11,744 nucleotides of DNA, from NCBI GenBank assembly GCA_035764445.1, contig DASTZF010000039.1, forward strand, positions 1-11,744. Reading direction: 5' to 3'. The notes below the pieces were generated by a model that did not search any database, had not been told where the DNA came from, and saw nothing but the letters and a program-made list of their open reading frames with translations. Below are positions 8,805 through 11,744 of the stretch, one piece after another. The stretch is from JAEUPI01 sp035764445 (GTDB lineage Bacteria > Pseudomonadota > Gammaproteobacteria > Burkholderiales > Burkholderiaceae_C). The position numbers and the translations under genes are program-made. Each line of letters begins with the position of its first letter. Position 1 is the first letter of the stretch.

Positions 8805-9671
8805 ATGCTGGCCGACGCGCTGCGCGCTCATCTCGGCGGCGCCTGGATGGTGCGCGCGCTGGGCGCCAGCACGTTCTGCGACACCTGGCGAGCCGAGAGC
8901 GCGAGCGGCGTGCTTTTTGTGAAGAGCGCGCCGAGTGCTCGCGCCGCGGTGTTGGCGGCCGAAGCCGACGGGCTGGCGGCACTCGCCGCGCCGCAGTGCA
9001 TCCGCGTGCCGAAGGTCATCGGTTGCTGGTCCGCCGGCGATGCGGCGCTGCTGGCGCTCGAATGGCTCGACCTCGCCACGCTCGAGCCGCACGACTTCGG
9101 TGCGTGCCTCGGGCACCAGCTGGCCGCACTTCACCGGGCGGCGGCGCCGGGCGATGGCCGCTTCGGCTGGCATCGCGACAACTGGCTCGGCGGCACGCCG
9201 CAACGCAACCGCTGGAGCGAGGAAGGCGGACGCGAAGGGTGGCTCGCCTTCGTCGCGCATGAACGTCTGCTCGCGCTGGCCGATGGCCTGCCTTCGCCCG
9301 TGCCCGCTGCGGTGCGACGCGTCGTCGCAGCACTGCCCGCGCTGTTCGACGACGGCCACGTGCCACGCCCCTCGCTGATCCACGGCGATCTGTGGCGCGG
9401 CAACTGGAGTTGCCTGGCCGATGGCGAGCCGGTGATCTTCGACCCGGCGGTGTCGCTGTCCGACGCCGAAGCCGAGCTGGCGATGATGGAGCTGTTCGGC
9501 GCGCCGCCTGCGGGGTTCTGGCCGGCGTATCGCGAGGCGCTGCCGGTGGCCGCGGGCTACGTGCGCCGGCGACCGGTGTACCAGCTGGTGCACATCCTCA
9601 ACCATGCGCGGCTGTTCGGCGGCGGCTACGCGCGGCAGGCGCTGGCGCTGTGCGAGGCGATCGCCGGCTAG
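8805..9671 (+). CDS. Fructosamine-3-kinase / ketosamine-3-kinase family protein
   Basis: The protein is 288 residues from the ATG at 8805, with only a weak ribosome site. Length and motifs match the fructosamine kinase family (related to aminoglycoside phosphotransferases). These are an ATP-site V-L-F-V-K-S, A-L-L-A-L-E-W-L as hinge, F-G-W-H-R-D-N-W-L-G-G-T-P-Q-R-N, the catalytic loop H193-G-D195-L-W-R-G-N200-W, the metal-binding F-D213-P-A-V, and the tail Y-Q-L-V-H-I-L-N-H-A-R-L-F-G-G-G-Y. The enzymes phosphorylate the sugar of glycated amines (Amadori products) on ribulosamine or fructosamine, making them unstable and so repairing glycated proteins. Asp195 would be the catalytic base and Asn200/Asp213 the Mg-ATP ligands. 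It follows a terminator hairpin and precedes the ArsR operon promoter by ~20 bases, so it is probably a single-gene transcript. Confidence 0.9.
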   Translation: MLADALRAHLGGAWMVRALGASTFCDTWRAESASGVLFVKSAPSARAAVLAAEADGLAALAAPQCIRVPKVIGCWSAGDAALLALEWLDLATLEPHDFGACLGHQLAALHRAAAPGDGRFGWHRDNWLGGTPQRNRWSEEGGREGWLAFVAHERLLALADGLPSPVPAAVRRVVAALPALFDDGHVPRPSLIHGDLWRGNWSCLADGEPVIFDPAVSLSDAEAELAMMELFGAPPAGFWPAYREALPVAAGYVRRRPVYQLVHILNHARLFGGGYARQALALCEAIAG

Positions 9672-9681
9672 CGGCATTCAT

Positions 9682-9697
9682 TCAACCATTCGGTTGA
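9682..9697. promoter_or_regulatory. Operator 1 of the ArsR operon (TCAACC-N4-GGTTGA)
   Basis: TCAACC (9682-9687) and GGTTGA (9692-9697) form a dyad that overlaps the -35 hexamer TTGACT (9694-9699). The same dyad with the same four-base spacer recurs at 9722-9737, centred exactly 40 bp downstream. ArsR-family dimers bind dyads of this type, so this is most likely the autorepression site. Confidence 0.7.
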
Positions 9698-9722
9698 CTA
9701 AGTCTTTCGATCGCACTATATT
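9694..9722 (+). promoter_or_regulatory. Sigma-70-type promoter of the ArsR operon, probably leaderless
   Basis: TTGACT (-35, 9694-9699) and TATATT (-10, 9717-9722) are separated by exactly 17 bp, close to the sigma-70 consensus and conspicuously A/T-rich for this DNA. The expected start site, about seven bases after the -10, falls at 9729-9730, the first base of the ArsR ATG. There is no Shine-Dalgarno before that ATG, consistent with a leaderless mRNA. Confidence 0.7.
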
Positions 9723-9737
9723 CAACCACATGGTTGA
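9722..9737. promoter_or_regulatory. Operator 2 of the ArsR operon (TCAACC-N4-GGTTGA)
   Basis: TCAACCA (9722-9728) and TGGTTGA (9731-9737) form a seven-base dyad around the transcription start and the ATG of the repressor gene. Its arms match operator 1. Occupancy of both sites would bracket the promoter and could block polymerase binding and escape. Confidence 0.7.
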
Positions 9738-10092
9738 GCTAGAAGACGATCGGCTCGACGCCGTGTTCCACGCGCTGGCGGATCGCACGCGCCGCACCAT
9801 GCTGCAGCTGCTGGCACACGGTGACAGCAGCGTCGGCGAGCTGGGCGCCCCGTTCCGCATGTCGTTTGCCGGGGCCTCCAAGCACGTCAAGGCGCTGGAG
9901 AAGGCCGGCCTGGTGTCGCGCGTGGTGCTCGGGCGCACGCACGTGTGCCGGCTCGAGCCCGCGGTGTTGACGCAGGCGGACCACTGGCTGCAGAGCACCG
10001 AAGCCTTCTGGCGCAACCGTCTCGACGCGCTGGAGCGCGAGCTGCAACGCGACCTTGAAACCCCCGACGACGAACCCGGAGAGAATCGATGA
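9730..10092 (+). CDS. ArsR/SmtB-family winged-helix transcriptional repressor
   Basis: The protein is 120 residues from the ATG at 9730. The upstream extension of the frame runs into the operator and fructosamine kinase gene and is not coding. L-D-A-V-F-H-A-L-A-D-R-T-R-R-T-M-L-Q-L-L is the typical start of the ArsR fold. V-G-E-L, S-F-A-G-A-S-K-H-V-K-A-L as recognition helix (S45-L56), and E-K-A-G-L-V-S-R-V-V-L-G-R-T-H as wing follow. No Cys-x-Cys metal site is present, so a metal sensor role is unlikely. It belongs to the ArsR subgroup found in front of SRPBCC/AHSA1 genes, whose signals are generally unknown. Its TGA overlaps the next ATG (ATGA), giving coupled translation. The paired dyads over its promoter indicate autorepression. 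Confidence 0.9.
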   Translation: MVELEDDRLDAVFHALADRTRRTMLQLLAHGDSSVGELGAPFRMSFAGASKHVKALEKAGLVSRVVLGRTHVCRLEPAVLTQADHWLQSTEAFWRNRLDALERELQRDLETPDDEPGENR

Positions 10093-10637
10093 CTGCAAGC
10101 ACTACCGCCGAACTCGGCCGCGTGATCGACGCGCAGACCCTGCGCATGGAGCGCGTGCTCAAGGCCCCCATCGACAAGGTGTGGAGCTTTCTGGTCGACC
10201 CCGCCAAGCGCGCGCGCTGGCTGGCCGGCGGCACCGCCCCCGCCAACCCCGGAGAGTGCATCGACCTGCGCTTCGACAACGACAAGCTCACCGACGAGAA
10301 GGCGCCGCCGAAGCTGCAGCAGTACGCAGGCAAGCACGAGTTCCAGTGCCGCATCCTGAAGATCGAGCCGCCGCGCCTGCTGGTGATGACGTTCCAGGAA
10401 GGCAGCCCCAATGCGTCGGAGGTCAGCTTCGAACTGAGCGCGCGCGGCGACCACACGCACCTCACGCTGGTGCACAGCAAGCTGAAGCAGCGCAGCTCGA
10501 TGCTCAACGTCGCCGGCGGCTGGCACAGCCACCTCGACGTGCTGGAAGACGTGCTGGCCGGGCGCACGCCGCGCTCGTTCTGGACCAACTTCGGCGCGCG
10601 GCAGGAAGCCTACGACCGGATCATCCCGGCCGCCTGA
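10089..10637 (+). CDS. SRPBCC-superfamily protein, AHSA1-like (START/Bet v 1 fold)
   Basis: The protein is 182 residues. Its ATG (10089-10091) overlaps the ArsR stop by four bases, and GGAGAG at 10079-10084 supplies a ribosome site. The motif sequence L-R-M-E-R-V-L-K-A-P-I-D-K-V-W-S-F-L-V-D-P is followed by R-W-L-A-G-G, then H-E-F-Q-C-R-I-L-K-I-E-P-P-R-L-L-V-M-T-F. It continues with a beta-rich middle (V-S-F-E-L-S-A-R-G-D-H-T-H-L-T-L-V-H) and a final helix G-G-W-H-S-H-L-D-V-L-E-D-V-L. This is the AHSA1-type SRPBCC pattern, a fold with a deep hydrophobic cavity for a small ligand. Proteins of this group are regularly encoded with an ArsR regulator, but their ligand and reaction are not established. 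It is cytoplasmic, with no signal peptide. Confidence 0.9.
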   Translation: MTASTTAELGRVIDAQTLRMERVLKAPIDKVWSFLVDPAKRARWLAGGTAPANPGECIDLRFDNDKLTDEKAPPKLQQYAGKHEFQCRILKIEPPRLLVMTFQEGSPNASEVSFELSARGDHTHLTLVHSKLKQRSSMLNVAGGWHSHLDVLEDVLAGRTPRSFWTNFGARQEAYDRIIPAA

Positions 10638-10673
10638 GCACCAGCCTTCTGCCGACTCCCATCCATACGAAAC

Positions 10674-10693
10674 CTCGAACGGCTCTTCGAGCC
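10674..10693 (+). repeat. Hairpin just upstream of the DUF899 gene ribosome site
   Basis: CTCGAA (10674-10679) pairs with TTCGAG (10686-10691) around CGGCTC. Alternatively GGCTC (10681-10685) pairs with GAGCC (10689-10693) around TTC. The two folds exclude each other, and both end immediately before the AGGGA ribosome site (10694-10698) of the next gene. It may tune translation or mRNA stability within the operon. No T-run follows, so it is not an evident terminator. Confidence 0.3.
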
Positions 10694-10705
10694 AGGGACA
10701 CCATC

Positions 10706-11491
10706 ATGAACACGACATCGACCGCAACCGCCATCGCGAACCACCGCGTCGTCTCCAGGGATCAGTGGCTGGCCGAACGCAAGGCCCTGCTGGCGCACGA
10801 GAAGGAACTCACGCACCTGAGCGACCAGATCGCGCGCGAGCGCCGCGCGCTGCCGTGGGTGCGCATCGACAAGCCCTACGTGTTCGACAGTCCGCAGGGC
10901 ACGCGCACGCTGGCCGACCTGTTCGACGGCCGCCGACAGCTGCTGGTGCAGCACTTCATGTTCGCGCCCGGTTGGGAGGCCGGCTGCCCGAGCTGCTCGT
11001 ACATGGCCGACCACCACGACGGCGCGCGGCCGCACCTGGCGCAGCGCGACGTCACGCTGGTCGCCGTCTCGCGCGCACCGCTGGGCGAGATCGAGCGCTT
11101 CCGCCAGCGCATGGGCTGGCAGTTCAAGTGGGTGTCGTCGTTCGGCAGCGACTTCAACCATGACTTCGGCGTCACCTTCACGCTCGAAGAGATGGCGCAG
11201 GGCCAGGTCAACTACAACTTCCTGATGCAGCCGGTCGCCGCCGAGCTGCCCGGCATCAGCGTCTTCTACAAGGACGACGCGGGCACCGTGTACCACGCCT
11301 ACTCTTGCTACGGGCGCGGCGTGGAGGTGATGATGGGCACTTACCCGCTGCTCGACCTCACGCCGATCGGTCGCAACGAAGACGGGCTGGAGCACACGAT
11401 GGCGTGGGTGCGTCACCACGACCGCTACGAGCCGCAACCGAGCGCCAACGCGGCAGCGGCCGGCGGCTCGTGCTGCTCGCAATCGGCCTGA
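10706..11491 (+). CDS. DUF899 family protein (thioredoxin-like fold)
   Basis: The protein is 261 residues from the ATG at 10706, with AGGGA seven bases upstream. The family signature is clear. It has V-V-S-R-D-Q-W-L-A-E-R-K-A-L-L-A-x-E-K-E-L-T near the N-terminus, then P-W-V-R-I-D-K-P-Y-V-F, L-V-Q-H-F-M-F-A-P-G-W, and the cysteine pair G-C94-P-S-C97-S-Y-M-A-D. W-V-S-S-F-G-S-D-F-N-H-D-F-G-V and G-R-G-V-E-V-M-M-G-T-Y-P-L-L-D follow. DUF899 proteins are grouped with thioredoxin-like folds, and the CxxC suggests thiol redox chemistry. The reaction is not known. The C-terminus ends G-G-S-C256-C257-S-Q-S-A, a vicinal cysteine pair that could be an additional redox or metal site. It follows the SRPBCC gene by 68 nt in the same orientation, the usual neighbourhood for this family. 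Confidence 0.9.
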   Translation: MNTTSTATAIANHRVVSRDQWLAERKALLAHEKELTHLSDQIARERRALPWVRIDKPYVFDSPQGTRTLADLFDGRRQLLVQHFMFAPGWEAGCPSCSYMADHHDGARPHLAQRDVTLVAVSRAPLGEIERFRQRMGWQFKWVSSFGSDFNHDFGVTFTLEEMAQGQVNYNFLMQPVAAELPGISVFYKDDAGTVYHAYSCYGRGVEVMMGTYPLLDLTPIGRNEDGLEHTMAWVRHHDRYEPQPSANAAAAGGSCCSQSA

Positions 11492-11522
11492 GCCGGCCCG
11501 ACTTCACTCGCGTGCACGCGCC

Positions 11523-11744
11523 ATGGCAGACCTGTGGCCATGGCTGGTGGTGGCTGGCCTCGGCGCGTTGCACGGGCTGAGCCCGGCCACCGGCTGGATG
11601 TTCGCTGCCGCTTGCGGCGTGCGTGCCGGCGACGGGCGCCAGGCGTGGCGCGCGCTGCTGCCGATCGCGCTCGGCCACGCGGCATCGATCGCGCTGGTGG
11701 CCTGCGCGTTTGCGCACGGCCTGTCGATCGACCGCGCACGGCTG
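11523..11744 (+). CDS. Polytopic membrane protein, N-terminal fragment (3' end outside window)
   Basis: An open frame of 74 codons runs from the ATG at 11523 to the window edge without a stop. It begins L-W-P-W-L-V-V-A-G-L-G-A-L-H-G-L-S-P-A-T-G-W-M-F-A-A-A-C-G-V-R, then a basic loop (R-A-G-D-G-R-Q-A-W-R) and a second hydrophobic segment L-L-P-I-A-L-G-H-A-A-S-I-A-L-V-A-C-A-F-A. The G-A-L-H-G-L-x-P-A-T-G-W motif and the G-H-A-A-S-I-A helix suggest a transporter-like integral membrane protein, but the family cannot be named from this fragment. The 31-nt gap from the DUF899 gene, without a terminator, suggests it is the fourth gene of the ArsR operon. The ribosome site is weak. Confidence 0.65.
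   Translation, partial: MADLWPWLVVAGLGALHGLSPATGWMFAAACGVRAGDGRQAWRALLPIALGHAASIALVACAFAHGLSIDRARL

Noticed and set aside
11521..11542. Repeated CCATGG at the start of the last gene as an operator
   Set aside because: The two six-base palindromes are within or next to codons for M-A and W-P-W and are easily explained by chance.

Overview
The window is a very G+C-rich stretch of bacterial chromosome with strong third-position G/C bias, tightly packed genes and several stop/start overlaps. The gene content (acyl-CoA dehydrogenase, TPR-fused Ser/Thr kinase paired with a kinase-type ECF sigma factor, ArsR-SRPBCC-DUF899 operon, fructosamine kinase) fits a Burkholderiales-type betaproteobacterium (Rubrivivax/Leptothrix/Rhizobacter-like). 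This is inferred from style and gene content, not from a marker gene. No rRNA, tRNA, CRISPR array or insertion sequence was seen.

Layout. 1-179: C-terminus of an acyl-CoA dehydrogenase (+). 226-1259: a SAM-dependent methyltransferase on the minus strand, followed by a possible small exported protein whose GTG start overlaps the methyltransferase stop. 1458-4202: a membrane Ser/Thr kinase with a TPR region (+). It converges, with a 19-nt gap, on an ECF sigma factor (4222-4812, -). 5029-7906: a same-strand run of a redoxin with an in-frame TGA, an AraC-type regulator (ATGA overlap) and an exported HExxH protein. 8046-8758: a six-helix membrane protein broken by a frameshift. 8805-9671: a fructosamine-3-kinase-family protein. 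9682-11744: an operon with two matched operators, an ArsR repressor, an SRPBCC/AHSA1 protein, a DUF899 thioredoxin-like protein and the start of a polytopic membrane protein cut by the window edge.

Most notable is the redoxin at 5029-6153. Two open frames in the same phase are separated by a single TGA. That TGA falls exactly where the first redox-active cysteine of a thioredoxin-type active site belongs (W-A-S-W-[TGA]-G-C-R). Just downstream is a hairpin with a bulged U and a five-base G-containing apical loop at the distance expected of a bacterial SECIS element. It is best read as a selenoprotein of 374 residues with Sec138. Conventional gene calling would split or truncate it.

Second is the kinase/sigma pair. 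The sigma factor has Gly-Thr-Glu-Thr where ordinary ECF sigma factors carry an acidic DAED-like motif in region 2.2. This suggests activation by threonine phosphorylation, as described for Vibrio PknT/EcfP. Third is the ArsR operon promoter, which appears to produce a leaderless mRNA and is bracketed by two near-identical dyads 40 bp apart.
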